A stretch of 64,000 nucleotides of DNA from Nocardioides islandensis (GCF_015352455.1 NZ_JADKPN010000011.1:62001-126000), one strand, 5' to 3'; positions 34,421-43,291 are shown, counted from the first letter of the stretch. Notes: generated by a model not told the origin, from the letters alone. Numbers and translations: made by a program.

Positions 34421-35133
34421 AGGGCGACCAGCTCCGACTCGTACACCCCGAACCAGTCCGCCGTCATCGCCTCGGTGTCCAGCGTGATGTGCGCCGGCAC
34501 CGGCCCGATGGCCTTGCCCGCGTTGAAGACCCAGGTGTTGCCGAGACGCGCGTGCCAGCCGCCGCCGTCGGCCCACGGGGACTGGTGGATGTGGCCGCAG
34601 AGCACCACGTCCGGACCGTGCTCGGCGATCCAGTCGGCCAGGTCCTGGTCGGGGAAGGTACGCCGCCCGTCGTGGCACAGCGGCGTGCCCGCCGGAGGCG
34701 CGTGGTACAGCCACACCCACCGCGCCGGTCGGTCGACCGCCGCGGCGGCCAGCTGCTCGCCGACCTCCTCGCGAGTGAGCGGCCCGTCCCACCACGGGCA
34801 GACGGTGAACCGGGTGTCCCCGACGTCCACCGAGGCTCCGTCGACGTGCAGGCGCTCGTGGTCGAGCCTGCGCAGCCAGGTCGCCACCTGCTCGCCGTGC
34901 GCCCCGGGACCGTCGAGGTCGTGGTTGCCGGACGCCGCGAGCACGGTCGTCCGCTCGGCCAGCCGGCCCAGGTACTCCGCCACGACCACCGCCTGCACGT
35001 CGTGCGGCACGGGGCTGACCACGTCGGCCAGGTCGCCGACGATCGCGACGGCGTCCACCTTCTCGGCGGCGCCGAGCAGCCAGTCGTAGTGCGGAAGCCG
35101 GTAGTGCAGGTCCGACAGCACCAGGATCCGCAT
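34417..35133 (-). CDS. Calcineurin-like metallophosphoesterase
   Basis: A 238-residue phosphoesterase with the full two-metal motif set in order: SDLH (residues 7-10), GDLAD, SGNHDLDG, YHAPP and GHIHQSP. The size fits class III cyclic nucleotide phosphodiesterase-like and other small metallophosphoesterases. Its position beside a cNMP-binding protein and a cyclase makes cAMP a plausible substrate, but the motif set is shared by many phosphatases. ATG 35133 has GGAGG upstream. Confidence 0.8.
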   Translation of the reverse strand: MRILVLSDLHYRLPHYDWLLGAAEKVDAVAIVGDLADVVSPVPHDVQAVVVAEYLGRLAERTTVLAASGNHDLDGPGAHGEQVATWLRRLDHERLHVDGASVDVGDTRFTVCPWWDGPLTREEVGEQLAAAAVDRPARWVWLYHAPPAGTPLCHDGRRTFPDQDLADWIAEHGPDVVLCGHIHQSPWADGGGWHARLGNTWVFNAGKAIGPVPAHITLDTEAMTADWFGVYESELVAL

Positions 35134-35175
35134 GGCCGGATCCTCCCGTACGCCGCGGCGTACGGCCGACGGGTC

Positions 35176-36492
35176 TCACACCCGGGGCGCCACCCGGCCC
35201 GAGGAGAACAGCTGGGCCCGGCCGTCGGGAAGCGTCGCGAAGGCGATGCGCCACCAGGCTTCGGTCGGGTCCGGGCGGCCGGCGAACCGGTCGCCGGACC
35301 CGTCGGTCGCGAGCATCGTGACCGTCTCGACCTCGTCGAACCCGCCGATGCCGAAGTGCGGCCGGATGGTCACCCGCAGCTCGCCGTCGCCGGGCTCGAC
35401 GTCGAAGTCGACGCCGCGCCGGGAGTACCGGCCGGCGTGCCGCTCGAGCCCGATCACGGACACGGCGGGGTCGGGCAGCGGGAGCTCCGGCACGGTCACG
35501 CCGACGAGCTCGGGGAACACCTCGGGCAGCAGCCGCTCGGCCAGGGCGTCGCCGTTCGCGGAGTTCGTCAGCAGGCACAGGGCGAAGCCGTGGTCGGGGA
35601 GCAGCCGCAGCTTGGCGATCTGGCCGACGGTGCCGCCGTCGTGGGCCAGCACGCGCGTGCCGTCCCAGGTGGCGACGCGCCACGACAGCCCGATCCCGCC
35701 GAGCTGTTCGGGGATCGGCAGCTGCTCCTCCCACATCGCGGTGGTGGCGTCCTCGGAGAGCAGCTCCCGCCCGCGGTCCAGGTGCAGCCGCGCGTAGGTC
35801 AGCAGGTCGGCGGCCGAGCACGTGATCAGGCCGGCGGGACCGATCGCGCGGGGGAGCGTCCAGGTGTCGTACGGCACCACGTCCGGGGGGTCGCGGTGGC
35901 CGACCGCGGCGGAGCGGAGGATCGCCTCCTCGGGCAGCGTCACCGTGTCGGCCAGTCCGAGCGGCCTGACCAGCCGCTCGCGCAGCGACTCGTCCCACGT
36001 GCGCCCGTCGAGCACCTCGATGACCCGGCCGAGCAGGACGAAGCCGCTGTTGCAGTAGGAGTACGCCGCGCCCGGCTCGAACGCCCGCTCCACGTCGGCC
36101 AGCAGCCCGACGTACTTCTCGACCGCGTCGTCGCCGCGGCCCGTGTCGTCGAACACGTCGCCGTCCAGCCCGCTGCTGTGGGTCAGCAGGTGTCGCACCG
36201 TGATCCGGCCGGCCGCGTCGTCACGGCCGAGACGTACGCCGGGCAAGAGGTCGGCCAGCGTCGCGTCGTACGTCAGCCGCCCTTCCTCGACGAGCTGGGC
36301 CGTCATGGTGCCGGTCCACGTCTTGGTGACGGACCCGATCTGGAAGACGCTGTCGGCGACCGTCGGCTGACCGGTGCGCGTGCTCACGACGCCGTACGGC
36401 GTCACCGACAGGTCGTCGTCCCGCCAGACGCCGAGCACGGCGCCGGGGACCGACGTCTCCCGAGCGAGCTCCGCCAGCCTCTCGGCGATCAC
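35176..36492 (-). CDS. Serine hydrolase of the beta-lactamase/DD-peptidase (S12) fold
   Basis: A 438-residue serine hydrolase. The S12 active-site set is visible: SVTK (the SxxK nucleophile and base), YCN (YxN) and HDGG in the position of KTG. A beta-rich C-terminal domain of about 120 residues follows. There is no signal peptide, so it acts in the cytosol, unlike most DD-peptidases. GTG 36492 overlaps the cyanophycin synthetase stop by four bases (GTGA), so it is cotranslated with cphA. A peptidase or esterase step in cyanophycin metabolism is inferred from that coupling only. Confidence 0.8.
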   Translation of the reverse strand: MIAERLAELARETSVPGAVLGVWRDDDLSVTPYGVVSTRTGQPTVADSVFQIGSVTKTWTGTMTAQLVEEGRLTYDATLADLLPGVRLGRDDAAGRITVRHLLTHSSGLDGDVFDDTGRGDDAVEKYVGLLADVERAFEPGAAYSYCNSGFVLLGRVIEVLDGRTWDESLRERLVRPLGLADTVTLPEEAILRSAAVGHRDPPDVVPYDTWTLPRAIGPAGLITCSAADLLTYARLHLDRGRELLSEDATTAMWEEQLPIPEQLGGIGLSWRVATWDGTRVLAHDGGTVGQIAKLRLLPDHGFALCLLTNSANGDALAERLLPEVFPELVGVTVPELPLPDPAVSVIGLERHAGRYSRRGVDFDVEPGDGELRVTIRPHFGIGGFDEVETVTMLATDGSGDRFAGRPDPTEAWWRIAFATLPDGRAQLFSSGRVAPRV

Positions 36493-39260
36493 GTCGAGGC
36501 GGGCTCGGCCGGCACGTAGTCGGGGTCGGCGGCAGGTGCGGAGGGGTTGGCCGCGGCGCCGGCGTAGGCCTGCTGCGACCAGTTCTCCAGCTCGGTCATC
36601 ACGGCGGGGTGCTTGTCGACGCAGAAGACGACGAGGTCGCCGACGTTCGCCCGCGCCATCGCGTGCCGGACCGCCTTGATCTCGTCGAGCACCTCCTCGA
36701 CCTGCTTGCACCGGCCGCCGTCGGCCATCCCGGCCTTCACGCCCTCGACCACGAGACCGGCCACCTCGCCGGCCTTGCGGCCGCGGAGGTTCTGGTCCTC
36801 GCGCACGATGACCACGTCGAAGTGCCGCGACGCGATCTCGCCCAGCTCGCGCATGTCCTCGTCTCGACGGTCGCCGGCGGTGGCGATGACTCCGATGCGC
36901 GACGGGCGGGCCAGGTCGTGGGAGAGCGACTCGCCCACGCGGTCGACGAAGTCGCCGAGCATCCTCATGCCCGGAGCGTTGTGGCAGTAGTCGACGATCA
37001 CGTTGACGCCGTTCACGTCGACCTCGTTGAGACGCCCGGGCGCGAGGTAGTAGTTGGTCGAGAACGTGCGCAGGCCTTGCCGGATGTCGTGCAGCGGAGC
37101 GCCGGCCGCGAACGCCGCCGCTGCGGCCGCCAGGGCGTTCTGGACGTTCATCCGGGCCCGGCCGCTGAACGTCGCGGGCAGCAGGTGCGTCCAGGCCAGC
37201 TGCATCTCGCGCCGGCCGTGCTTGACCACGATCATCTCGCCGCGGTCGGACGGGTTGAGGACCAGTGCCTTGCCGCCGCGGCGGCAGTGCCCCTCGATCA
37301 TCTCGCGCACCTCGGAGCCCGGCTCCTCCATGGAGAACCACACGACCTGGCCGGAGCAACGGCGCCGCATCTCCCGGACCAGCGGGTCGTCGGCGTTGAG
37401 CACGGCGTGCCCGTCCCGGGGCACCGCCTCGACGAGCACGGCCTTCACGTCGGCGAGCTGCTCGACGGTGTCGATGCCGCGCAGGCCGAGGTGGTCGGGC
37501 TGCACGTTCAGCACGACGGCGACGTCGTTGCGCTCGTAGCCGAGGCCCTCGCGCAGGATGCCCCCGCGGGCCACCTCGAAGACGGCGAAGTCGACGCGAG
37601 GGTTCTGCAGCACCATCTTGGCGCTGCGCGGTCCGGACGCGTCCGCGCGGATCAGCAGCCGCTCGTCGATCACGACGCCGTCGGTGGAGGTCATGCCGAC
37701 CTTGCGTCCCATCCCCTTGAAGATGTGGGCGATCATCCGGCTGGTCGTCGTCTTCCCGTTGGTGCCGGTGACCGCGACGATCGGGATCCGGGCCGGCGCG
37801 CCGGGCGGGAAGAGCATGTCGACGACCGGCTTGGCGATGAACTGCGGCTCCCCGATGGTGGGGTGGGTGTGCATCCGGAACCCGGGCGCCGCGTTCACCT
37901 CGCAGATCGCGCCACCGGTCTCGCGCACCGGCTCGGTGATGTCGGGACAGATGAAGTCGATGCCGGCGATGTCCAGGCCGACCATGCGGGCGGCCTCCTC
38001 GGCGATGTCAACGTTCTCCGGGTGGGCGTCGAACGTGCGGTCGATGGAGATGCCGCCGGTCGACATGTTGCCGGTGAGGGCGAGCTTGACCATCTCGCCG
38101 TTCTCCGGGACCGACTCGAGGGTGTGGCCCTGGCCGGCCAGGACCTCCTTGGCGGCCGCGTCGACCTTGATGCGGGTGAGCACCTTCTCGTGGCCGACCC
38201 CGCGCCGCGGGTCGGCGTTGGTCAGCTCGACCAGCTGCTCCACGGTCGACGTACCGTCCCCGACGACGTGGGCCGGCACCCGCTCGGCGATCGCCACCAT
38301 CCGGCCGTCGACGATCAGGCAGCGGTAGTCCTTGCCGGTCACGAAGGACTCGACGATGACCGTGCCGCGGCGGCTCTGCTCCTTGGCGATGTCGTAGGCC
38401 TCGCGCACGGCCTCCTCGTCACGGAGGTCGAGGCACACCCCGCGGCCGTGGTTGCCGTCGAGCGGCTTGACGACCACCGGGAAGCCGACCCGCTTCGCGG
38501 CCGCGACGGCGCCCTCGACGCTGCGCACCGACTCCTGCTTCGGCACCGGCAGGCCGGCCGCGCCGAGCAGGCGGGTGGTGAGGTCCTTGTCGGAGGCCAC
38601 GTCGACGGCGATGGCCGACGTCGCGGACGTCATGGTCGCCCGGATGCGCTTGGCGTGGACGCCCTGGCCGAGCTGGACGAGGGAGTACTGATTGAGCCGG
38701 ATCCACGGGATGTCCCGCGACACCGCCTCATCGAGGATCGCTTGCGTGGACGGGCCGAACGCGGTCCGCTCGGCGCGCAGGATGAAGCTCTCGAGCTCGG
38801 CGTCCCAGTCGAACTCGGGGTCGGCCTGCACCAGGTGGTTGACCAGCCGGACGGCCAGCCGCCCCGCGGCGAGTCCGACCTGCTCGTCGGCGTACCCGTA
38901 GATGATGTTGTAGACGCCCTTGCGGCCCTTCACCATCCGCGTCTTGCCGCGGCGGATGTCGTGGCCGACGACCTGCTGGAGGGCGAGCGCGCAGTGCTCG
39001 GCGACGTGGCCGAGCCACGTGCCCTCGTTGAGCCGCTCGACGAAGCCGCCCCGGCGCCCGCGGGAGCACGAGTGGTTCTGCAGGCCGGGCAGCATCTCCA
39101 GCAGGTGCTCGGTGAAGCCGGGCAGCGTGTTGGTCGGGTGCTCCTCGAGGCGGCCGAGGTCGACGACGAGGTGGATGGCCTGCTCGTAGGACCAGATGTT
39201 GGCCCCCCGGTAGACCCTCGTCTCGAGGATGGTCAGGTCCGGCGTGGGGCGTTCGGTCAC
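36489..39260 (-). CDS. cphA: Cyanophycin synthetase
   Basis: A 923-residue enzyme that makes multi-L-arginyl-poly-L-aspartate, a nitrogen reserve. The N-terminal domain (residues about 1-160) has TRVYRGANIWSYEQAIHLV. An ATP-grasp domain (about 190-475) adds Asp and has VVKPLDGNHGRGV and VNAAPGFRMHTHP. A Mur ligase domain (about 490-880) adds Arg and has VTGTNGKTTTSRMIAHI and NVQPDHLGLRGIDT. Length and order match bacterial CphA. GTG 39260 overlaps the cyanophycinase stop by four bases, and its own stop overlaps the S12 hydrolase start, so synthesis and breakdown genes share one mRNA. Confidence 0.96.
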   Translation of the reverse strand: MTERPTPDLTILETRVYRGANIWSYEQAIHLVVDLGRLEEHPTNTLPGFTEHLLEMLPGLQNHSCSRGRRGGFVERLNEGTWLGHVAEHCALALQQVVGHDIRRGKTRMVKGRKGVYNIIYGYADEQVGLAAGRLAVRLVNHLVQADPEFDWDAELESFILRAERTAFGPSTQAILDEAVSRDIPWIRLNQYSLVQLGQGVHAKRIRATMTSATSAIAVDVASDKDLTTRLLGAAGLPVPKQESVRSVEGAVAAAKRVGFPVVVKPLDGNHGRGVCLDLRDEEAVREAYDIAKEQSRRGTVIVESFVTGKDYRCLIVDGRMVAIAERVPAHVVGDGTSTVEQLVELTNADPRRGVGHEKVLTRIKVDAAAKEVLAGQGHTLESVPENGEMVKLALTGNMSTGGISIDRTFDAHPENVDIAEEAARMVGLDIAGIDFICPDITEPVRETGGAICEVNAAPGFRMHTHPTIGEPQFIAKPVVDMLFPPGAPARIPIVAVTGTNGKTTTSRMIAHIFKGMGRKVGMTSTDGVVIDERLLIRADASGPRSAKMVLQNPRVDFAVFEVARGGILREGLGYERNDVAVVLNVQPDHLGLRGIDTVEQLADVKAVLVEAVPRDGHAVLNADDPLVREMRRRCSGQVVWFSMEEPGSEVREMIEGHCRRGGKALVLNPSDRGEMIVVKHGRREMQLAWTHLLPATFSGRARMNVQNALAAAAAAFAAGAPLHDIRQGLRTFSTNYYLAPGRLNEVDVNGVNVIVDYCHNAPGMRMLGDFVDRVGESLSHDLARPSRIGVIATAGDRRDEDMRELGEIASRHFDVVIVREDQNLRGRKAGEVAGLVVEGVKAGMADGGRCKQVEEVLDEIKAVRHAMARANVGDLVVFCVDKHPAVMTELENWSQQAYAGAAANPSAPAADPDYVPAEPAST

Positions 39261-40273
39261 GAGACGGGTCCCTCCAGGGGGTCGGGGTTCGGTCCGATCT
39301 TGGTGCGCGTGCGGGCCAGACGTCTACGGAGGGCGGCCGGGCTCGCGTCGGCGGCCGCGATGTCGCGGGCCAGCTGGCGCATGTCGCGCTGGGCCTCGGC
39401 CAGCTCGGCGGCGTCCTCCGGGTCGATGGCCGCAGGCTGCGGCACGAGCGTGCGGGTGGTGAGGTCGTAGGCCGCCCCGGCCGGCAGGACGTGCAGCAGC
39501 ACGCCGCTGGCCAGCAGGGGTGAGGAGCGCTTGGCCTCGTGGGCGTTGGACACGATGGAGGCGGGGTCGAAGATCGTCACCGACCCACGGCCGATGACGC
39601 GGAGCACCTCGTGGGGCACCTCGTCGGCGTCCTCCTCCACGGTGATGAGCGCGCAGGTGTCCTCGTCCACGCCGATCCCGAGCAGCTGCGGCGACTGGGC
39701 CACGATCATCAGCAGCCGCCCGTAGCGGTTGCGCTGGTCGAAGTGCTGGTCGATCACGGCGCTCTTGACCAGTCCGAGCCCGGCCGCGACCTGCGTCATC
39801 CGCTGCTTGGGCGTCGCACCGCCCACGCCGAAGGCCACCATGTGCGAGGACTGGATGCTCGCGCCGGCCGACGTGCCGCCGACGACCGCCCCCCGCTCGT
39901 GCGCCTCCACGATCGCGTCGCCCAGCGGCGTGCCGCAGATGATCGCGGACAGCTTCAGCTGGTTGCCGCCGGTCATGAAGACGCCGGTGGCCTCACCGAC
40001 CGCCTTGACCAGGTCCGGGTCGTGCGCCTCCTCGCGGCTCTGGGGCCGCACGGGCACGACCTCGCCGGCGCCCAGTCGCCGGAAGAGGGCGTCGTACACC
40101 TCGACGACCTCGTCGCCCAACGACGACGCGGTGGGGATGAGCGCGATGCGCGCGTCGGCACCGCCGCTGGCGGAGACGAACTCCTTGAGGATCGTGCGCT
40201 TGCGCAGCTTGTCCTCGGCGCCGCCGATGACCATGAGCGGTCCGGTCGTCCGGTCCGGGCTGGTCAGAGGCAT
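39257..40273 (-). CDS. cphB: Cyanophycinase (peptidase S51 family)
   Basis: A 338-residue serine peptidase-like enzyme that cuts cyanophycin to beta-Asp-Arg dipeptides. The nucleophile elbow GGTSAGAS (about residue 140) and the surrounding LMVIGGAED and FMTGGNQLKL segments are typical. Its C-terminal extension of about 60 residues (RDMRQLARDIAAADASPAALRRRLARTRT) is helical and basic. It has no signal peptide, so it acts inside the cell on stored granules. ATG 40273 is chosen with the -10-like TAGCCT (minus strand, 40282-40287) eight bases upstream. First gene of the three-gene cyanophycin operon. Confidence 0.94.
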   Translation of the reverse strand: MPLTSPDRTTGPLMVIGGAEDKLRKRTILKEFVSASGGADARIALIPTASSLGDEVVEVYDALFRRLGAGEVVPVRPQSREEAHDPDLVKAVGEATGVFMTGGNQLKLSAIICGTPLGDAIVEAHERGAVVGGTSAGASIQSSHMVAFGVGGATPKQRMTQVAAGLGLVKSAVIDQHFDQRNRYGRLLMIVAQSPQLLGIGVDEDTCALITVEEDADEVPHEVLRVIGRGSVTIFDPASIVSNAHEAKRSSPLLASGVLLHVLPAGAAYDLTTRTLVPQPAAIDPEDAAELAEAQRDMRQLARDIAAADASPAALRRRLARTRTKIGPNPDPLEGPVS

Positions 40274-40281
40274 GACACCGC

Positions 40282-40287
40282 AGGCTA
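40282..40287 (-). promoter_or_regulatory. -10 box TAGCCT of the cyanophycin operon
   Basis: TAGCCT on the minus strand ends eight bases before the cphB ATG at 40273. It lies in the 34-bp gap before the divergent sixA start, so both promoters share very little space. Confidence 0.5.
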
Positions 40288-40307
40288 GCCGGTGCAAGAG
40301 TTGGCGC

Positions 40308-40844
40308 GTGCAGGACCAGGGGCCGACGCCCGGAGCGCGCAGCCGCCGCATCGCGGTGATGCGGCACGGCAAGGCCGAGCAGACCGGCCGCACCGACTTC
40401 GAGCGGGAGCTCGCCGACCGCGGGCACGCGGACTCCGAGGACACCGGTGCCTGGCTGGCGCGCCAGGGCTTCACGCCCGACCGGGCCCTGGTCTCGGCCG
40501 CGCACCGCACCATCGGCACGTGGCGGAGCGTCGCGTCGGGAGGCGGGTACGACGTCGACCCCGACCTCTCCCAGGTGCTCTACGGCGCCGGTCCCGAGAC
40601 CGCCCTCGACCTGGTGCGCGAGACCCTCGCGGAGGTCACCTCCATCATCGTGATCGGCCACAACCCGACCATGGCCTACCTCGCGTCGCTGCTCGACGAC
40701 GGCGAGGGCGACCCGGCGGTCTCGTCGGAGATGATGTCGGGCTACCCGACCAGCGCCGTCGCGCTGTTCGAGTACGACGGGGACTGGGGCGACCTCGCCG
40801 AGGCCGGCGCGCGTCTCGTGGCCTACCACATCGGCCGCGGCTGA
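40308..40844 (+). CDS. sixA: SixA-type phosphohistidine phosphatase
   Basis: A 178-residue member of the histidine phosphatase (RHG) superfamily. The catalytic His is in VMRHGKAEQTG, the second in VIGHNPTMAYL, and phosphate-binding Arg residues in SAAHRTIGTWRSV. Length and the RHGKA motif fit SixA, which dephosphorylates phosphohistidine in signalling or PTS proteins; the true substrate here is unknown. GTG 40308 is chosen over ATG 40359 because the latter would remove the first strand. Divergent from the cyanophycin operon, convergent with serB. Confidence 0.85.
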   Translation: MQDQGPTPGARSRRIAVMRHGKAEQTGRTDFERELADRGHADSEDTGAWLARQGFTPDRALVSAAHRTIGTWRSVASGGGYDVDPDLSQVLYGAGPETALDLVRETLAEVTSIIVIGHNPTMAYLASLLDDGEGDPAVSSEMMSGYPTSAVALFEYDGDWGDLAEAGARLVAYHIGRG

Positions 40845-40852
40845 CCCTTCCC

Positions 40853-40892
40853 GCTGGTCGAGGAGGTCGCGCCCGCGACCGTCACGAGACGG
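40853..40892. repeat. Dispersed repeat element containing a hairpin, between sixA and serB
   Basis: The element begins GCTGGTCGAGGAGG and ends GTCACGAGACGG. Inside is a perfect hairpin: GGTCGCG (40865-40871), two-base loop, CGCGACC (40874-40880). It fills the gap between two convergent genes and supplies the last two codons and stop of serB, so it may work as a two-way terminator. Confidence 0.65.
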
Positions 40893-42126
40893 GCGGGGCC
40901 GGGGTGGTGAACCCCTCGGCGGCGTCGGCCGCCTCGATCTCCTCGCGGCTGATGCCGAGGATGTACATGATCGCGTCCAGGTAGGGCACGTTGACCGCCG
41001 TGTCGGCGGCTTCGCGGAGCACCGGCTTGGCGTTGTAGGCGATGCCGAGGCCGGCGGCGTTCAGCATGTCGAGGTCGTTGGCGCCGTCGCCGATCGCCAC
41101 GACGGCGGAGAGCGGGACGCCGACGTCCTCGGCGAACTGCCGCAGCGCGGTCGCCTTGCCGGCGCGGTCGACCACGTCGCCGACGATCCGGCCGGTCAGC
41201 CGGCCGTCGAGGATCTCGAGCTCGTTGGCCCGCGAGTAGTGGATGCCCAGGTCCTCGGCGAGCCGGTCGGTGATCTGACTGAAGCCGCCGGACACGATGG
41301 CGAACCGGTAGCCCAGGCGGCGGAGGGTCCGCACCATGGTGCGCACCCCGGGGGTGAGCTGGATGTCGTCGTACACCTGGTCGAGCACGCCGGCGTCGAG
41401 CCCTTCGAGACGGGCGACCCGCTCGCGCAGCGCCTCCTCGAAGTCCAGGTCCCCGCGCATCGCCGCCTCGGTGACCGCCGCGACCTCCGCCTCCAGGCCG
41501 GCGTGGGCCGCCAGCATCTCGATGATCTCGCCCTGGATGAGCGTGGAGTCGACGTCGAGCACGATCAGCCGCATGCCGTGGCGGCTGAGGTTGGCCGGCT
41601 GCACCGCGATGTCCAGGCTCTGCTCGGCGGCCTCGGCCGCCAGGACCGAGCGCAGCTTCTCGGTGTCGACGCCGGAGACGTGGAGGTCGATCGCGGTGAC
41701 GGGGTACCTCGCCATCCGCTCGATGCGGTCGATGTTGGCGCCGGCGTCGGCGATCCGGCCCGCGACCGCCGAGAAGGCCCGCGCCTTCAGCGGCGCTCCG
41801 ATCACCGTGACGTGCGAGCGGCCGTCCGGGCGCTGGCGGTTGTCGCCGGTGCCCCGGTCGACGTCGGCGCTCATCCCGAGCTCCTCGGCGGTCTCCTGGA
41901 TCCGCGTGCGCAGCTTCTTCCAGTCGCGCGGGGCGGTGACGAGCACGCCGAGGATCAGCCGCCGCCGCAGCACGATCTGCTCGATGTCGACGACCTCGAC
42001 CCCGGCGCTCGCAAGGGCCTGGAAGATCGCCGAGGTGACGCCCGGGCGGTCCTTGCCGACCAGCGTGATGAGGAGGGTCCCTGGCTCGTTGTCCGCCCGA
42101 TCCGGGTCGGCGTCGCTCGCGGTCAT
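40882..42126 (-). CDS. serB: Phosphoserine phosphatase with N-terminal ACT domains
   Basis: A 414-residue HAD phosphatase for the last step of serine synthesis. Two ACT-type ligand-binding domains occupy residues about 15-180 (LLITLVGKDRPGVTSAIFQ and a second HVTVIGAPLKARAFSAV). The HAD core follows with DVDSTLIQGE (nucleophile Asp), SGGFSQ, and GDGANDLDML. This is the SerB2-like form of actinobacteria, in which the ACT domains sense serine. ATG 42126 has TAGCCT (minus strand, 42136-42141) nine bases upstream. The last codons lie in a dispersed repeat. Confidence 0.95.
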   Translation of the reverse strand: MTASDADPDRADNEPGTLLITLVGKDRPGVTSAIFQALASAGVEVVDIEQIVLRRRLILGVLVTAPRDWKKLRTRIQETAEELGMSADVDRGTGDNRQRPDGRSHVTVIGAPLKARAFSAVAGRIADAGANIDRIERMARYPVTAIDLHVSGVDTEKLRSVLAAEAAEQSLDIAVQPANLSRHGMRLIVLDVDSTLIQGEIIEMLAAHAGLEAEVAAVTEAAMRGDLDFEEALRERVARLEGLDAGVLDQVYDDIQLTPGVRTMVRTLRRLGYRFAIVSGGFSQITDRLAEDLGIHYSRANELEILDGRLTGRIVGDVVDRAGKATALRQFAEDVGVPLSAVVAIGDGANDLDMLNAAGLGIAYNAKPVLREAADTAVNVPYLDAIMYILGISREEIEAADAAEGFTTPAPPVS

Positions 42127-42135
42127 CGCGGGAGC

Positions 42136-42178
42136 AGGCTACGCCGTGGGCCCGGGGGTCGGTGGCCGCGTCTAGGTT
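42136..42178. promoter_or_regulatory. Divergent -10 boxes of serB and the VOC gene
   Basis: The serB box is TAGCCT on the minus strand (42136-42141). The VOC-protein box is TAGGTT (42173-42178), seven bases from ATG 42186. No ribosome-binding sequence precedes either start. Confidence 0.5.
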
Positions 42179-42185
42179 GGTGGAC

Positions 42186-42542
42186 ATGGCTCACACCCAT
42201 CACACGATCGACTACATCGAGCTCAACGTGAGCGACCTCGAGGCGTCCAAGGCGTTCTACGAGCAGGCGTTCGGGTGGCAGTTCAACGACTACGGCCCTG
42301 AGTACGCCGGCATCCGCAACCGCTCCGGCGACGGTGAGGTCGGCGGTCTCGGGGTGGGCCGCCAGCCCGGGCCGGGCGGGTCCCTGGTGATCCTCTACTC
42401 CGACGACCTCGAGGGCAGCGTGGCCGCGGTCGAGGCCGCGGGCGGCACGGTCACCGAGGGTCCCTACGAGTTCCCGGGCGGCCGGCGGTTCCTGTTCCAG
42501 GACAACAGCGGCAACCAGCTCGCCGTCTGGACGCCGGCCTAG
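42186..42542 (+). CDS. VOC (glyoxalase/bleomycin-resistance fold) protein
   Basis: A 118-residue protein of the vicinal-oxygen-chelate superfamily with two beta-alpha-beta-beta-beta units: IDYIELNVSDLEASKAFYEQ, then VILYSDDLEGSVAAVEAAGG, ending in GRRFLFQDNSGNQLAVW. Metal ligands are not all evident; the first His is near HHTIDY and the last acid position reads Gln/Leu. It may bind a small molecule without catalysis. The start is ATG 42186, fixed by the -10 box. Confidence 0.85.
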   Translation: MAHTHHTIDYIELNVSDLEASKAFYEQAFGWQFNDYGPEYAGIRNRSGDGEVGGLGVGRQPGPGGSLVILYSDDLEGSVAAVEAAGGTVTEGPYEFPGGRRFLFQDNSGNQLAVWTPA

Positions 42543-42550
42543 GGCCCCGC

Positions 42551-43291
42551 TCAGGCCGGTGGCCAGACCTCGGGTGAGCAGGCCGCCACCAGCGCGTGCC
42601 GGGCCGCGGTGGCCAGCCCCCGGAGCGCCTGCCGGCGCCGGTCGGCCTCCGCCGCGCTGACCGCGGCGCCGTCGTCGGCGAGCGCGAGGTCGACGATGGC
42701 GGCCGCCTGCAGGGCCCGGGCGGCCAGCTCCACGCACCGCGGCGGCGTGTCCGGCGGGGCATCGAGCCGGGGGGCCCGGCGCAGGTTGCTCAGCTCGTCG
42801 GCGACCTCGGGCCGCCACCGCGCGACGTCGAGGGCGGCCAGCTCGTCGGCGGCGCCGACCAGCGCGCCCCGCAGCGCGCGGTCCGCCTCCCCGACGTCGG
42901 TCAGCGGCCGCGGCCGGGCGGCGTACGCGTGCCAGAAGACGACGGCGCCCTCGCGGACCGGCACCAGCGCCCGGGCACCGGCGAGGACGGCCTCACCGGC
43001 CTCGAGGGCCGCGGCGTTGAGCTCGGGCGGACCGCCGAGGCCGGCCGGGTCGCCTTCCGCCGGCCAGGCCAGGCCCAGGTGCTCGACGCCGGCCGTGCGC
43101 AGGGCGCCGAGCGCCGTCGCGATGCCCTCGGGCACGTCCGCGCCGGCGAGTCCGAGCACCTTGTGCGTCGCGTCGTCGCCGATGACGGCGTCGACGACGA
43201 GGTCGGTGACCACGCTTCCTCGCAGCCACGCGGTGCCCCACCAGGCCAGCCGGGCGGACGCCGGCAGCTCGATCGTCTGGCGTGTGGTCAC
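42551..43291 (-). CDS. Conserved hypothetical protein
   Basis: A 246-residue, Ala-rich, soluble protein that I do not recognise. The N-terminal half alternates strands and helices (TIELPASARLAWWGTAWLRG, VFWHAYAARPRPLTD). The C-terminal half is helical (AARALQAAAIVDLALADD). No signal peptide, membrane segment or known catalytic motif is visible. GTG 43291 has TATCCT (minus strand, 43300-43305) eight bases upstream, fixing the start. It is divergent from the ABC ATPase gene, with 52 bp between starts. Confidence 0.65.
   Translation of the reverse strand: MTTRQTIELPASARLAWWGTAWLRGSVVTDLVVDAVIGDDATHKVLGLAGADVPEGIATALGALRTAGVEHLGLAWPAEGDPAGLGGPPELNAAALEAGEAVLAGARALVPVREGAVVFWHAYAARPRPLTDVGEADRALRGALVGAADELAALDVARWRPEVADELSNLRRAPRLDAPPDTPPRCVELAARALQAAAIVDLALADDGAAVSAAEADRRRQALRGLATAARHALVAACSPEVWPPA

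Noticed and set aside
36609..39470. A 953-residue rightward open frame antisense to cphA
   Set aside because: It is the complement of a confidently identified gene and has no recognisable domain.
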